Assembly: GCA_021781415.1 (NCBI GenBank)
Contig: JAJXWW010000157.1
Coordinates: 26,351 to 90,350, forward strand
Length of the DNA stretch: 64,000 bases
Reading direction: 5' to 3'
From: Planctomycetota bacterium
GTDB taxonomy: Bacteria; Planctomycetota; Planctomycetia; Gemmatales; Gemmataceae
The notes beneath the pieces were generated by a model. That model saw only the letters and a program-made list of their open reading frames with translations. It had not been told where the DNA came from and did not search any database. Shown here one piece after another: positions 1 to 9,191 of the stretch. How positions within the stretch are numbered: position 1 is the stretch's first letter; each line of letters starts with the position of its first letter. The position numbers and the translations under genes were made by a program.

Positions 1-641
1 TCGCGGCGATGCTCTTCACTGTGGCGCTCGAGGAAGAATCGCGCCAACGCGGGGATGTCCTCGCGGCGTTCGCGCAGGGGAGGCAATTCGATGGCCACCA
101 CGTTGAGGCGGTAGTAGAGGTCGTCCCGAAAGCGACCGGCGACAATCTCGTCTTCCAGATATTGATTGGTGGCGGCGATGACGCGGGTGTCGACGCGGAT
201 GGTTCGACTCTCGCCGACGCGCTCGAACTCCTTCTCTTGCAAGACGCGCAGCAGCTTGACCTGCAATTTCGGACTCATGCTGGAGATTTCATCGAGAAAG
301 ATGGTGCCGCCGTGCGCCGCCTCGAATCGTCCGGTCTTGTTGTCGATGGCTCCGGTGAACGCGCCTTTGACGTGCCCGAACAACTCGCTCTCCAAAAGGC
401 TCTCGGCCAAGGCACAGCAATTGACTCGGACGTACGGACCTTCGGCGCGCGGACTGAGACGATGCAGGGAGCGCGCGAGAACTTCCTTGCCGGTTCCTGT
501 TTCGCCAACGAGTAGCACGCTCGCCGGAGTTGGTGCCACCAGGCGGACGAGACGATAGACCTCGCGCATGGCCGGGGAGTCTCCCACGATCCCCGGCAAC
601 AGATTTCCGTCTTCGGCGTCGGACGATTCGGACCATTTCAT
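1..641 (-). CDS. Sigma-54-dependent transcriptional activator, AAA+ domain (3' end cut by window edge)
   Basis: The minus-strand frame opens with ATG at 641 and stays open to base 1, so the C-terminal part is missing. It encodes a sigma-54 interaction AAA+ ATPase, which uses ATP to open promoters held by RpoN polymerase. Visible motifs are Walker A GETGTGKE, the sigma-54 contact loop GAFTGA, Walker B TIFLDEI and the region around [21 protein letters not shown] ribosome site lies about 8 nt upstream of the ATG. The AAA+ core begins within about 25 residues of the start, so there is no room for an N-terminal receiver or GAF domain. The sigma-70 family factor gene at 711-1646 lies just upstream on the same strand. 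A C-terminal HTH is expected but is outside the window. Confidence 0.93.
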   Translation of the reverse strand, partial: MKWSESSDAEDGNLLPGIVGDSPAMREVYRLVRLVAPTPASVLLVGETGTGKEVLARSLHRLSPRAEGPYVRVNCCALAESLLESELFGHVKGAFTGAIDNKTGRFEAAHGGTIFLDEISSMSPKLQVKLLRVLQEKEFERVGESRTIRVDTRVIAATNQYLEDEIVAGRFRDDLYYRLNVVAIELPPLRERREDIPALARFFLERHSEEHRR

Positions 642-710
642 GCTTTGTCATCCTCCTCGCAGAGGTCGGGCGTTCCTACCCGACGAGATACCCTATCGGG
701 CCGCTCCGTC

Positions 711-1646
711 TCATTCTCTAGGAAAATCGTTGGGGAGCCTTTTGCCGCCCTCCGCCAACAAGCGTGCCAAACGATCGGCGGAGAGACGCGGTTCGTCTAG
801 TAATAGATTATCCATTTCCTTGAAAACGAATCCGCTCAAATCGTCTCCGCTCCAACCGAGCGCGCACAAATGCTCGCCGATCTGCTCGAAACAGCGATCT
901 CGCATCTTCGACGTTTGCCGCGACACATTGCCCTCATGCACGTTCAGAAGCTGGGCGACCTCGCGCTGACTGAGGCGATAACGCAGGCGAAGCCCCAAGA
1001 TTAGGATTTCTCGATCGTTAAGGTTATCGAGCCATTCCCTCGCCGCCACGCGAAACTCATCGTGCCAGCGCTCGTGGCCTCGGTCGTCGCAGGGTAGATC
1101 GCGTTCGCCAAGCTCATTGTGGGGCAACGGCTGATGGCCTCGACGGTCGCGCAGCTCGGAAAGCTGCTTGTTCTGAAAGACGCGGATGAGCCAAGGGACA
1201 AGGGGTCGTTGGCCATCGTAGCGCGCCAAGACCGAGGGCGTTCCTTCGCGCTCCTCGGCCAGCAAGAAACCCCAGAAGTCGGCCACTGCCTCCTCTTGTC
1301 GCTCGGTGTCGCGGGGAAACAAGCGCGCGGCGCGCAGCCGCAGCGCATCGACGAGAAGGGAGTCCGTCCGATTGGCGCGAGCGGCGAAGAGCGTCTCCCA
1401 GGCCGCGCTTCGACCCTCGAGGCAGGCGCAAGCCAAAAACCAATCGACCGCGTGCAGATTCTCCAAAAAAATCGCCCAGGTCATCGCTTCGCCTTTGCCG
1501 GCCCATTTGCATTGAGTCATCTTGAAAGCCCGCAGCAAATGATGCTCGAAACGAGTTAGCGACAACTCCAAGGCCGGCAATCGCAGGCGACAAAAATGAT
1601 ACAACAGATGTTTGTCCGCGGTGCGAGGGACGTTTTCGGTAGTCAT
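711..1646 (-). CDS. Sigma-70 family (ECF-like) RNA polymerase sigma factor
   Basis: This 311-residue protein has a sigma region 2-like segment in the middle (around WETLFAARANRTD to VPWLIRVFQNKQL) and a clear region 4 helix-turn-helix near residues 215-255 (LNDREILILGLRLR, then YRLSQREVAQLLNVHEGNVSRQ). It is longer than a typical ECF factor: about 70 extra residues precede region 2 and about 50 follow region 4. No anti-sigma gene is adjacent. The sigma-54 activator gene follows 69 nt downstream on the same strand, so the two may be co-transcribed. Sigma assignment is firm from region 4; the regulon is unknown. Confidence 0.8.
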   Translation of the reverse strand: MTTENVPRTADKHLLYHFCRLRLPALELSLTRFEHHLLRAFKMTQCKWAGKGEAMTWAIFLENLHAVDWFLACACLEGRSAAWETLFAARANRTDSLLVDALRLRAARLFPRDTERQEEAVADFWGFLLAEEREGTPSVLARYDGQRPLVPWLIRVFQNKQLSELRDRRGHQPLPHNELGERDLPCDDRGHERWHDEFRVAAREWLDNLNDREILILGLRLRYRLSQREVAQLLNVHEGNVSRQTSKMRDRCFEQIGEHLCALGWSGDDLSGFVFKEMDNLLLDEPRLSADRLARLLAEGGKRLPNDFPRE

Positions 1647-1734
1647 GAGTTATTCGTCCGTCCAACGCATTCCGGAGTCCTCGGCACCAGAGAGCCTTTC
1701 TCTTGGCCGCACACTTCGAGAAGCCGACGAGAAC

Positions 1735-2781
1735 CTATCCTTGAGGTACGAACACCAACACCTCCACGCGCGCCGCGGGCAGTTCGTCGCTCTCCGGCTG
1801 TGGCGGTAGATGCACACCACGGCCTAGCGCCGTCACTTTTCGCGATGTGAACCATCCCATCTTCTGGACGGAATGTTGCTTTTTCAGATATTCGCTCACC
1901 GCTTCGCTCTGTTGCTTGGTCAATGTTTGGGCCACGGTCGGCGTCGTCCTTTTGGGATCGGCATAGGTAGCAATGACGATCTCGGAACCCTTGTGCTTCA
2001 TACCCTCGAGCCACGGGGCCAGCGCGTCCAATCGTTGTCGTCCCTGTGCCGTCAGCACCGCGCGACCCGGATCGAACAAGTCCGACTCGGCAAAATACTG
2101 GCGATTCCGCTCGCAATCGGGGCGAATCAGCAACTCGTTGGCGTTTTCGACGTAGGATCGAACCACGGGCAGATGTTTGACGGCGTCGGCGCTCTGCCCG
2201 ATGGATGCCATCGTGTCGCGGCTCTGTTGAATCAATGCCAACAACGCCTCGTAGGCTTTCGGATCGTGCGCTAGCTTTCCGAGCGTGCCCTCGCCGCTCT
2301 GAATGCCTTGCAGCGTTTGCTTCACTTGGACGAGTACATCCGCCAATTCCGTGCTGGCTTCCGAAGCGAGCAGGGCGTCTTCGTCCGCAGGCGCGTCGGA
2401 TTGTCCCGTTTTGGCTCGGCCGCGATGGATCTCCAGCACCTTGCCTCCGAGCATGCCTTCGCCCACGATTTGGACGGTGGAGGAATTGCGCACCAAACGG
2501 CGATATTCGTCCTTGAGCGCCAAACGCAGAACGATGGCTTCGTCTGGTGTTTGTGGAGGCAGAATGGCCACGACTTCGCCGGCGTCGATGCCTTGAATGC
2601 GGACGCGCGTGCCAACCTCGACGCCGCGAATTTCGTGAAAGCCAGCTCGGATGTGCAAGGGGCGATTGCCCCACCACCCTCGACTTCCAATCGAGAACAG
2701 GCCGAGCATTCCCAACCCCAAACCGGCGACGACGAGGAGGCCCAACACCAACGCTTGCCAGCGAGATAGCGTTCGAGTCAC
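1735..2781 (-). CDS. MlaD/MCE-family protein with C-terminal OmpA-like domain
   Basis: The 348-residue protein has one N-terminal membrane helix (residues about 10-32) and then an MCE/MlaD domain (FHEIRGVEVGTRVRIQGIDAGEV, IVGEGMLGGKVLEI). MCE proteins bind lipids and form part of retrograde phospholipid transport systems across the periplasm. The MCE domain is followed by a linker and a C-terminal segment that resembles an OmpA peptidoglycan-binding fold (LFDPGRAVLTAQGRQRL ... QSEAVSEYLKK ... RVEVLV). No MlaE permease or MlaF ATPase gene is adjacent. The MCE call is firm; the OmpA-like call rests on pattern only. It would anchor the protein to the wall, which is inference. Confidence 0.8.
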   Translation of the reverse strand: MTRTLSRWQALVLGLLVVAGLGLGMLGLFSIGSRGWWGNRPLHIRAGFHEIRGVEVGTRVRIQGIDAGEVVAILPPQTPDEAIVLRLALKDEYRRLVRNSSTVQIVGEGMLGGKVLEIHRGRAKTGQSDAPADEDALLASEASTELADVLVQVKQTLQGIQSGEGTLGKLAHDPKAYEALLALIQQSRDTMASIGQSADAVKHLPVVRSYVENANELLIRPDCERNRQYFAESDLFDPGRAVLTAQGRQRLDALAPWLEGMKHKGSEIVIATYADPKRTTPTVAQTLTKQQSEAVSEYLKKQHSVQKMGWFTSRKVTALGRGVHLPPQPESDELPAARVEVLVFVPQG

Positions 2782-3231
2782 GTTTCATTCTCCCGCGTTC
2801 GGCACCCCGTTCGGACGGACGAACAATCGATTCCAAGTTACCTTCATTATAGCGCTAACCCCCACTCCGTCGCTAGCGAGCCTTATCACAAAAGAGCCTT
2901 TCCGACCAGCTGCCCGTTCGATTTTCAGGACGAATGACCCGGGTTGGCCGGTGTCCGATTGCTCGACCGTTGCCCGAATAGGAGGACTTCCCTCGGCAGC
3001 TGAGCAGATCGAATTGCCCGACCTTGCCGTCGAATCGCTTCGGAAAAGGGTGAGAAGGTATCCTTTCGCGCCAACGAGTGAAGGGGGGATGGGGTTAGAA
3101 ATTTTGTCGAAACAGTCGATTTGTCCTTTGCAAGCGCCCCTATCGAGTGGTTATGATGGGGGTAGTTGGATCTCGTAATCTAATCGGCATTACGCACCTG
3201 GCATTCGCTGGCCCGTGACGGAGAGTTGTTC
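2782..3231. other. Divergent intergenic region, no gene seen
   Basis: These 450 bases separate the minus-strand MCE gene from the plus-strand repeat-rich gene, so both promoters should lie here. I see only short chance reading frames. The last bases carry GGAG at 3220-3223, a ribosome site for the ATG at 3232. Confidence 0.6.
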
Positions 3232-6200
3232 ATGGCCGTGCAAAGTAGTTTCAAACAACAGTGTCCGAGTTGTGAGGCAATGGTGCCGATTCGCGATCCG
3301 AAGCTCATCGGACGTAAAATCGACTGCCCCAAATGCAAATATCGCTTCATTGTCGAGGAACCTGTCGACGATGTGGACGAAATCGAGGAAGACCTCCCCG
3401 CCAAAAAAGGCAAAGCCGGCTCCAACGGGATCACCGCCACCAAGAAGCCGATGAACGGCAAGGCCGGCAAACCGGCCGTCAAGCGGCGCGACGACGACGA
3501 CGAGGACGAAGTCAAGCCAAAGAAGAAAAAGAGCGGCGGCTCCGGCATGTTGATCCTCGGCATCAGTTTGGCAGCCGTCGCGCTTATCGCGCTGGCTGTA
3601 GGTGGCTGGATGCTGTTCGGCAATAAAGAGAAAGACAAGGCAAGCAGCAACAATTCGTCGGGCGGGCCTTCGGCGAACATCACTCCTCCCCCCGGAGGCG
3701 GCGATGTCAAGCCTCCCGAGGGACCGAAACCGCCTCCCAAGCCGACGGTGAAAGCGAAGCAAGAGGATATTACGAATCTGCTGCCCAACGATACACAGAT
3801 CGTTCTCAATCTGCCATTGGAGCAGTTCTTTGCCAATCCCAAATTCAATCAAGGTTTTCTGAAGACGCCGGGAGCCTATCACGAAGGAGCATTCCAGCGC
3901 ATATGGGGTATCGCACCGTCGGATGTTCAGCGCGTGGTAGTTGGCTACAACATTCAAAAAAATGCCGTTTTCTCGGTGATGCGGACGATGCAGGCGATGA
4001 AAGAAGAACAGATCGTCGCCGGACTGAAGCTCCGCATGGAGACACCGATTCAGGGACAGAAGTATTATCTGCTCAAGAAACCGATCGACGCGCTGGGCAA
4101 TTCCTTGCTCAAAGGCGGCATTCAACACGGTACGGTGGCATTGCACTTCATGGATCCCATCACTTTGGTCTGCGCCGATGTGGGACCAATGCAGCAGTTT
4201 TTGCAAGAGAAGGGACATCCGAAGGAACTGAGCAAAACGCCGGTCGAAGAACCTCGCGGCGGCAACCCTGGTGGTCCTCCGGGTATGGGCGGTCCTCCAG
4301 GAATGCAGGGTGGTCCTCCAGGTGGTGCGGGCGGTCCTCCGGGAATGCAAGGGGGGCCTCCGGGTGGTCCAGGCGCTCCTCCGGGTGGTGCGGGCGCTCC
4401 TCCGGGTGGTCCAGGCGCTCCTCCGGGTGGTCCAGGCGCTCTTCCGGGTGGTCCAGGCGCTCCTCCGGGTGGTCCAGGCGCTCCTCCGGGTGGTCCAGGC
4501 GCTCCTCCGGGTGGTCCAGGCGCTCCTCCGGGTGGTCCAGGAGGTAAGCCTCCTGTCGGTCCTGGCGCTCCGGGTGGCCCCGGTGGCGGCGGTCCAGGCG
4601 GATTTCAACCGCCTCCAGGCATGAATCCTGGCATGATGCCTCCGGGCATGTTTCCCGGCGGTGGTAGCGGTTCGACTTCGGACGCAGCGCCCGTAAGTTC
4701 GTCCTATATGTCGGTGGAACCGAACCTGAAGGGCGTACTCGATCAGGTCGAGAAAGTGGAAAAAAAGGAAGAGCAGAAAGTTTTGCTCAGCCTCGCGGTG
4801 AGTACCTCCAGCTTTAGCGTGGCAGACATCAAGAAACTGTTCTCCGCAGTCGTGATGTTAGCCGGCGACGTTCCCCAGGCGGCGGAGCTTACGAAAATCC
4901 CCGACTTGGCCATCAAGGTCGGCTTGGAAGCGTTTAAGAGCGAACTGAAATCCGCGGGGTTGGCGATCGTCGATTTCAGTGAGTCGAAGGTATCGCTTAA
5001 CTTTGCCTTGGGAGCAAAAGACGCGAAGCTCGCCCAAGAGTGGAAAGCACAGACGAGCCTGGCACTCACCGCTGGTTTCGCCTCCAAGGGATTGGATTTC
5101 GCCTCCAAGAATCCCGTTGGATTCGGTGGCATGCAAGGCGGTCCTCCCGGCGGCTTCAACGGTGGCCCTCCCGGCGGCTTCAACGGTGGTCCTCCCGGCG
5201 GCTTCAACGGTGGTCCTCCCGGCGGCTTCAACGGTGGCCCTCCCGGCGGCTTCAACGGTGGCCCTCCCGGCGGCTTCAACGGTGGCCCTCCCGGCGGCTT
5301 CAACGGCATGCAACCCGGGTTTCCACCCGGAGTGCAACCTCCCGGTGGTGGCGGCAACGCGGAAGAAGCGAAGGGCAAGAATGGCGACTACCTCGTCTGG
5401 ACCAAAGACAATGTGCTCGCCCTCGGCATGAACTTCAACATCAACGGCGCGATCTATTCCGTGGCTGGGATCGGCTTGGAATTCGTCGGCGTGACGCTTC
5501 GGAGCGTGTCGGCCATGACGGATCGGCAGTCCCGAATTCACGAACTGGCACTTGCCCTGCAAGCACACGTTGAAGGACGAGGACATTTCCCGCGCGGCGC
5601 GGTGCCGCGCTCCCCCGATGCCCAGCGCGTCCTCGATTGGCGTCCCGATCAACGGCTCAGTTGGCTCACGCAGCTTCTGCCCTATCTCGCCGACGGCGAA
5701 TTCAAGGACATGAAGCTTGAGAACGACAAGGGGTGGTACGAAGATCCCACGAACATTAAGGCCAGCATCACGGTGATACCTCAGTTCGTGTCGCCGACGG
5801 GATCGAGCAATCCCTTCTATTACTACATTTTGTATCCGAATATGACTATTTCCGGCTTGGATTCGACCGCGACCATCCTCGCCGCCACGACGCATTTCGT
5901 CGGCGTGGCCGGTCTCGGTCTGGATGCTGCCGAGTATCGTTCGGACGATGCGGCCACGGCCAAGCTGCGCGGCGTGTTTGGCTACGACCGCGAAACGAAA
6001 AAGGACGACATCAAGGACGGCGCGGAAAACACCATCGCGGTGATTCAAGTTCCCGCCTCACCGAAAGCCCCATGGATCGCCGGGGGCGGTAGCACGGTGC
6101 GTGGCGTGTCGCAAGATCTCGACTGTGTACGGCCTTTCGTATGTACCGAATATCAAGGAAAGCGCGGCACCTTTGCCATCATGGCGGACGGCAAAGTACG

Positions 6201-6441
6201 CTTCATCCCCGCTACCATCGATCCCAAGACATTCCAGGCGATGTGTACCATCGCCGGGGGCGAGCAGATCAAGAACCTCGATGAAATCGCGCCGGAAGTG
6301 CCCCCTCCGGACGACGCCGCCGCGCCGGAACTGAAGGCGGAGCAACCGGCGCAGCCGCCCGCTCCCGCCCCCGCGCCCGCGCCGAAAGGAACGAAGCCTC
6401 CTGTCCCAGCAGACGCGGGGAAAAAGGCTGCTGGAAAATAA
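3232..6441 (+). CDS. Large membrane-anchored DUF1559-like protein with Gly/Pro repeat arrays
   Basis: About 1,069 residues from the ATG at 3232, chosen over an in-frame TTG at 3226 because GGAG sits 8 nt before the ATG. Order: an N-terminal zinc ribbon (CPSC ... CPKC), a charged Lys/Asp linker, one membrane helix near residues 105-125, a domain of unknown function, an array of GGPGAPP repeats, a second domain, an array of GGPPGGFN repeats, and a C-terminal region resembling the DUF1559 domain of planctomycete prepilin-like proteins. That region ends with FAIMADGKVRF, which fits the H-X9-DG-type ending of the family. The tail is Pro/Ala/Lys-rich. No substrate can be proposed. A zinc ribbon at the start of a membrane protein also occurs in the kinase at 16852. 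A strong hairpin follows the stop. Confidence 0.85.
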   Translation: MAVQSSFKQQCPSCEAMVPIRDPKLIGRKIDCPKCKYRFIVEEPVDDVDEIEEDLPAKKGKAGSNGITATKKPMNGKAGKPAVKRRDDDDEDEVKPKKKKSGGSGMLILGISLAAVALIALAVGGWMLFGNKEKDKASSNNSSGGPSANITPPPGGGDVKPPEGPKPPPKPTVKAKQEDITNLLPNDTQIVLNLPLEQFFANPKFNQGFLKTPGAYHEGAFQRIWGIAPSDVQRVVVGYNIQKNAVFSVMRTMQAMKEEQIVAGLKLRMETPIQGQKYYLLKKPIDALGNSLLKGGIQHGTVALHFMDPITLVCADVGPMQQFLQEKGHPKELSKTPVEEPRGGNPGGPPGMGGPPGMQGGPPGGAGGPPGMQGGPPGGPGAPPGGAGAPPGGPGAPPGGPGALPGGPGAPPGGPGAPPGGPGAPPGGPGAPPGGPGGKPPVGPGAPGGPGGGGPGGFQPPPGMNPGMMPPGMFPGGGSGSTSDAAPVSSSYMSVEPNLKGVLDQVEKVEKKEEQKVLLSLAVSTSSFSVADIKKLFSAVVMLAGDVPQAAELTKIPDLAIKVGLEAFKSELKSAGLAIVDFSESKVSLNFALGAKDAKLAQEWKAQTSLALTAGFASKGLDFASKNPVGFGGMQGGPPGGFNGGPPGGFNGGPPGGFNGGPPGGFNGGPPGGFNGGPPGGFNGGPPGGFNGMQPGFPPGVQPPGGGGNAEEAKGKNGDYLVWTKDNVLALGMNFNINGAIYSVAGIGLEFVGVTLRSVSAMTDRQSRIHELALALQAHVEGRGHFPRGAVPRSPDAQRVLDWRPDQRLSWLTQLLPYLADGEFKDMKLENDKGWYEDPTNIKASITVIPQFVSPTGSSNPFYYYILYPNMTISGLDSTATILAATTHFVGVAGLGLDAAEYRSDDAATAKLRGVFGYDRETKKDDIKDGAENTIAVIQVPASPKAPWIAGGGSTVRGVSQDLDCVRPFVCTEYQGKRGTFAIMADGKVRFIPATIDPKTFQAMCTIAGGEQIKNLDEIAPEVPPPDDAAAPELKAEQPAQPPAPAPAPAPKGTKPPVPADAGKKAAGK
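4363..4530 (+). repeat. Tandem 21-bp repeat, 8 copies, in frame
   Basis: Eight head-to-tail copies of a 21-bp unit (ggtggtccaggcgctcctcc plus g) code for GGPGAPP. Copy 2 has GCG for CCA and copy 4 has CTT for CCT; the rest are nearly identical at the base level. Looser Gly/Pro repeats flank the array. Such uniform DNA suggests recent expansion by slippage. Confidence 0.95.
5137..5304 (+). repeat. Tandem 24-bp repeat, 7 copies, in frame
   Basis: Seven copies of a 24-bp unit encode GGPPGGFN. They differ only at third codon positions (GGC/GGT, CCT/CCC). The array lies within the same gene as the 21-bp array but differs in unit length and sequence, so the two arose separately. Confidence 0.95.
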
Positions 6442-6458
6442 ACGCCGCCCCTCTCTCT

Positions 6459-6527
6459 CCAACAGAGCCGATAGCGCGAGGGACGGAAACAATGCTTCAC
6501 CGTCGCTCGCGCTTCCGGCTCTGTTGG
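6459..6527 (+). terminator. Large hairpin terminator after the repeat-rich gene
   Basis: The arms CCAACAGAGCCG (6459-6470) and CGGCTCTGTTGG (6516-6527) pair perfectly. Inner pairs GCGCGAG/CTCGCGC and GACGG/CCGTC extend the stem. A short run ATTTTG follows. It lies 17 nt after the stop at 6441 and before queE. Confidence 0.75.
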
Positions 6528-6560
6528 ATTTTGCGAGGCGCGTAGGCGACCGAACCGACC

Positions 6561-7247
6561 ATGAAGATCGCCGATGTTTTCTTTTCGATTCAAGGGGAAG
6601 GACGCCTCAGCGGCGTGCCGTCGGCCTTTGTGCGCTCGACCGGCTGTCCCCTCCGCTGCGTCTGGTGCGACTCCGAGTATACGTCTTGGCATCCGCGCGG
6701 CGAGAATTGGACGATCGAGCAAATTCTCTCTCGTTTATCCGATTTTCCCACGCGCCACGTCGTTGTCACCGGCGGCGAACCGATGATCGCCTCTGGCATT
6801 GAGGAACTGTGTGCCGGTCTCCGCGCGCGCGACTATCATATCACCATCGAAACGGCGGCTGTCGTCTTTAAGGAAGTCGCTTGCGATTTGGTTAGCATGA
6901 GTCCGAAACTGTCGAACTCGACGCCGCATCGGCGCGAAGGGGGGCGTTGGGCCGAGCGGCACGACCGCCAACGCCTCCGCTTCGAGGCGATCCAGGCGTT
7001 CGTGGATCGATGCGATTATCAGCTCAAATTCGTCGTCGAACGGCCGGAGGATTTGGAGGAAGTGCGCTCGGCGATCGAGCGCCTGCGCGGCGTCGATCCC
7101 ACGCGCGTTCTGCTCATGCCGCAAGGAATTCGCCGCGAGGATCTCGACGAGCGAGGCGCTTGGCTCGTCGAAGTGTGCAAGCAACACGGTTTCCGCTATT
7201 GCCCGCGCTTGCACATCGAACTGTACGGCAATCGTCGCGGGGTCTGA
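6561..7247 (+). CDS. queE: 7-carboxy-7-deazaguanine synthase QueE
   Basis: A 228-residue radical SAM enzyme that converts 6-carboxytetrahydropterin to 7-carboxy-7-deazaguanine, a ring contraction in queuosine precursor (preQ0) synthesis. The N-terminus has the family signature FFSIQGEG, then the radical SAM cluster motif CPLRCVWC (CxxxCxxC), followed by VVTGGEP for SAM binding. Length fits QueE. Other preQ0 genes (queC, queD, folE) are not in the window, so the pathway is split in this genome. The gene stands between a strong terminator and recA. Confidence 0.93.
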   Translation: MKIADVFFSIQGEGRLSGVPSAFVRSTGCPLRCVWCDSEYTSWHPRGENWTIEQILSRLSDFPTRHVVVTGGEPMIASGIEELCAGLRARDYHITIETAAVVFKEVACDLVSMSPKLSNSTPHRREGGRWAERHDRQRLRFEAIQAFVDRCDYQLKFVVERPEDLEEVRSAIERLRGVDPTRVLLMPQGIRREDLDERGAWLVEVCKQHGFRYCPRLHIELYGNRRGV

Positions 7248-7415
7248 AAGGGATCGCGATTCGAGCAACGGACCACGGATTTTTGCCTACTCACCTAGCG
7301 ATCCCTTTCCTCTCGGCTATACTAATAGTGTACAGGTGTTTGGGGAGTTGGACGAAAGTAAACGCGACGGCGCGCGCCGTCGTTTATGGATCCATTGCAG
7401 GGGAAAGGAAATCAA

Positions 7416-8519
7416 ATGGCCGACACGACGCAGAGCAAAGAGCTAAAGAATGTTCTAGCGCAGATTGAGAAAGACATTGGCAAAGGCGCGATTATGCAGC
7501 TGGGCGAAGCCTCGGCGCAAGACATTCAAGGCATTTCCTCGGGAGCCTTGAGCTTAGACATCGCTCTGGGAGGGCGCGGCTTGCCGCGCGGACGCATCAT
7601 CGAAATCTTCGGCCCGGAGTCGAGCGGCAAAACGACGGTGGCTCTCCACGCCGTTGCCGAGGCGCAGAAGCAGGGCGGGGTGGCCGCGTACATCGATGCC
7701 GAACACGCCCTCGATCCCTCTTGGGCGAAACGTATCGGCGTCGATCTGGAGAGTCTGCTCGTCAGTCAACCCGGTCATGCCGAAGAGGCGTTGCGCATTG
7801 CCGAGATGCTGGTCAAATCCAACGCCGTCGATCTCATCGTCGTCGATTCGGTCGCCGCCCTCGTTCCCAAGGCCGAAATTGAGGGCGAGATCGGCGATTC
7901 GCACGTCGGCATTCAGGCCCGGCTGATGAGTCAAGCGCTGCGCATCCTCAATCCGACCATCGCGCGCACGCGCACCTGCATGGTCTTCATCAATCAAATA
8001 CGACAAAAGATCGGCGTCATGTTCGGAAACCCGGAGACGACATCCGGCGGTTTGGCTCTGAAATTCTACAGCTCGGTGCGTTTGGACATTCGCCGGGTGA
8101 CGGGCATCAAGGAAGGCGATGTGACCGTCGGCTCGCGCACCAAGGTGCGCGTAGTCAAAAACAAAGTCGCGCCGCCGTTTCGGCAGGCGGAGTTCGATTT
8201 GATGCACGATCGCGGGATCAGCCGGGAAGGCGACCTCATCGACTTGGGCATTGAGGACGACATCATTCAAAAGAGTGGCGGACACCACAGCTACAACGAG
8301 ATCAAACTGGGCAACGGACGCGAGAACGTCAAGCAATATCTGCGCGACAATCCGACTCTGATGGAGGAGATCAGCGGGAAGATATTGGCCGCGCGCGGCC
8401 TCTTGTCGACGACCGGCGAAGCCGACGAGAACGGGGAAGTCGCCCAGTCTCCCGGCGCGAGCGAACCGGAGGCGACTCCCAAATCCTCGCGCCGTCGCAC
8501 CGCCGCAGCTTCGGAGTAA
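7416..8519 (+). CDS. recA: Recombinase RecA
   Basis: RecA forms filaments on single-stranded DNA, drives strand exchange and activates the SOS response. The 367-residue protein from the ATG at 7416 has Walker [10 protein letters not shown], Walker [11 protein letters not shown] and loop regions [20 protein letters not shown] prefer 7416 over the in-frame ATG at 7386 because AAGGAA lies 5 nt before it and the family N-terminus starts there. A TATACT at 7318-7323 could be a -10 box, but no -35 box at proper spacing is clear and no known LexA operator was recognised. The tail is basic and Ser/Pro-rich, as is common in RecA C-termini. Confidence 0.98.
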   Translation: MADTTQSKELKNVLAQIEKDIGKGAIMQLGEASAQDIQGISSGALSLDIALGGRGLPRGRIIEIFGPESSGKTTVALHAVAEAQKQGGVAAYIDAEHALDPSWAKRIGVDLESLLVSQPGHAEEALRIAEMLVKSNAVDLIVVDSVAALVPKAEIEGEIGDSHVGIQARLMSQALRILNPTIARTRTCMVFINQIRQKIGVMFGNPETTSGGLALKFYSSVRLDIRRVTGIKEGDVTVGSRTKVRVVKNKVAPPFRQAEFDLMHDRGISREGDLIDLGIEDDIIQKSGGHHSYNEIKLGNGRENVKQYLRDNPTLMEEISGKILAARGLLSTTGEADENGEVAQSPGASEPEATPKSSRRRTAAASE

Positions 8520-8534
8520 ACGCAGAGAAGGGCA

Positions 8535-8559
8535 TCCGGAGCGGTTCGACCGCTCCGGA
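8535..8559 (+). terminator. Hairpin after recA
   Basis: A perfect 11-bp stem, TCCGGAGCGGT and ACCGCTCCGGA, with a 3-nt loop (TCG), lies 15 nt after the recA stop. No T-run follows, so termination may need Rho or the stem may serve both converging genes. Confidence 0.65.
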
Positions 8560-8579
8560 CCCAGTTAGCGTCCAGCAAC

Positions 8580-8864
8580 TCAGGCGTACCGCAATCCCTT
8601 TCCTTTGGACTTTTTCCACAATCGTTCGTCGCGGTGGTCGACGTATCCGATACGGACGCCGAACCGATCCCACCAGGGGACCGCCGATATCGCACACCAT
8701 TCGCCTCGTCCCGCCCAGCGCTCACGGATAATGGGCAAGCACAGAAGATCGAAAGGCAGCGATAGATCCGGTCGTTCGCGTCGAATGATGGCGGCGCAAC
8801 CAACGATGAGTACATAGAGCAGAAAGACGCGAACGAGCCACTCGGAGAGAAGTATCCGAATCAT
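8580..8864 (-). CDS. Small hypothetical membrane protein
   Basis: A 94-residue protein with one hydrophobic segment (residues about 8-27, WLVRVFLLYVLIVGCAAII) followed by a Trp-rich, basic domain. The ribosome site GAGGAGG sits 9 nt before the ATG at 8864, which supports a real gene despite its size. It converges on recA. I do not recognise a family. It could be a peripheral membrane protein with a cytoplasmic tail, but nothing in the sequence fixes topology. Confidence 0.6.
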   Translation of the reverse strand: MIRILLSEWLVRVFLLYVLIVGCAAIIRRERPDLSLPFDLLCLPIIRERWAGRGEWCAISAVPWWDRFGVRIGYVDHRDERLWKKSKGKGLRYA

Positions 8865-9191
8865 TGATGTGCCTCCTCGTCCAGGCGCAACCTCTAGCTT
8901 TATTCAAACAGAAGTAGGGACGAATGCAACCCAAAACCTCGCTCACACACGAATTGCCGAACTCGCCCTCAGTACTCACAGGAGGAAAAAGTGCAATCGA
9001 CGTGCCAAATTCGAGACGGGAGTGCTGTATTCCAGGCGATTTCGGAGCGAAGCGATCGAAAGGCGAAGTTGTCCTCTTCGGAATCGTCGGCAGAATTTTT
9101 GCAAGCGATCCCCTCCGATAGTCGATGACATACCGTAAAGATGGGACAATTCTGTCCCTTGGAAGCGGCCGCGTGGAAGAGGAGCTGTATC
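8865..9191. other. Divergent intergenic region, no gene seen
   Basis: This stretch lies between the small membrane protein gene (minus) and the secreted protein gene (plus). Short frames here lack ribosome sites and family features. GGAAGAGGAG at 9174-9183 is the ribosome site for the ATG at 9192. Confidence 0.6.

Noticed and set aside
4363..5304. Regular repeats that at first look like a CRISPR array
   Set aside because: Units are head-to-tail with no spacers, keep one reading frame and encode Gly/Pro peptides. They are coding tandem repeats.
7250..7415. Possible LexA/SOS operator upstream of recA
   Set aside because: I saw no match to known boxes (CTGT-N8-ACAG, GAAC-N4-GTTC or GTTC-N7-GTTC). 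The short TAGTGTACAG word is not enough.
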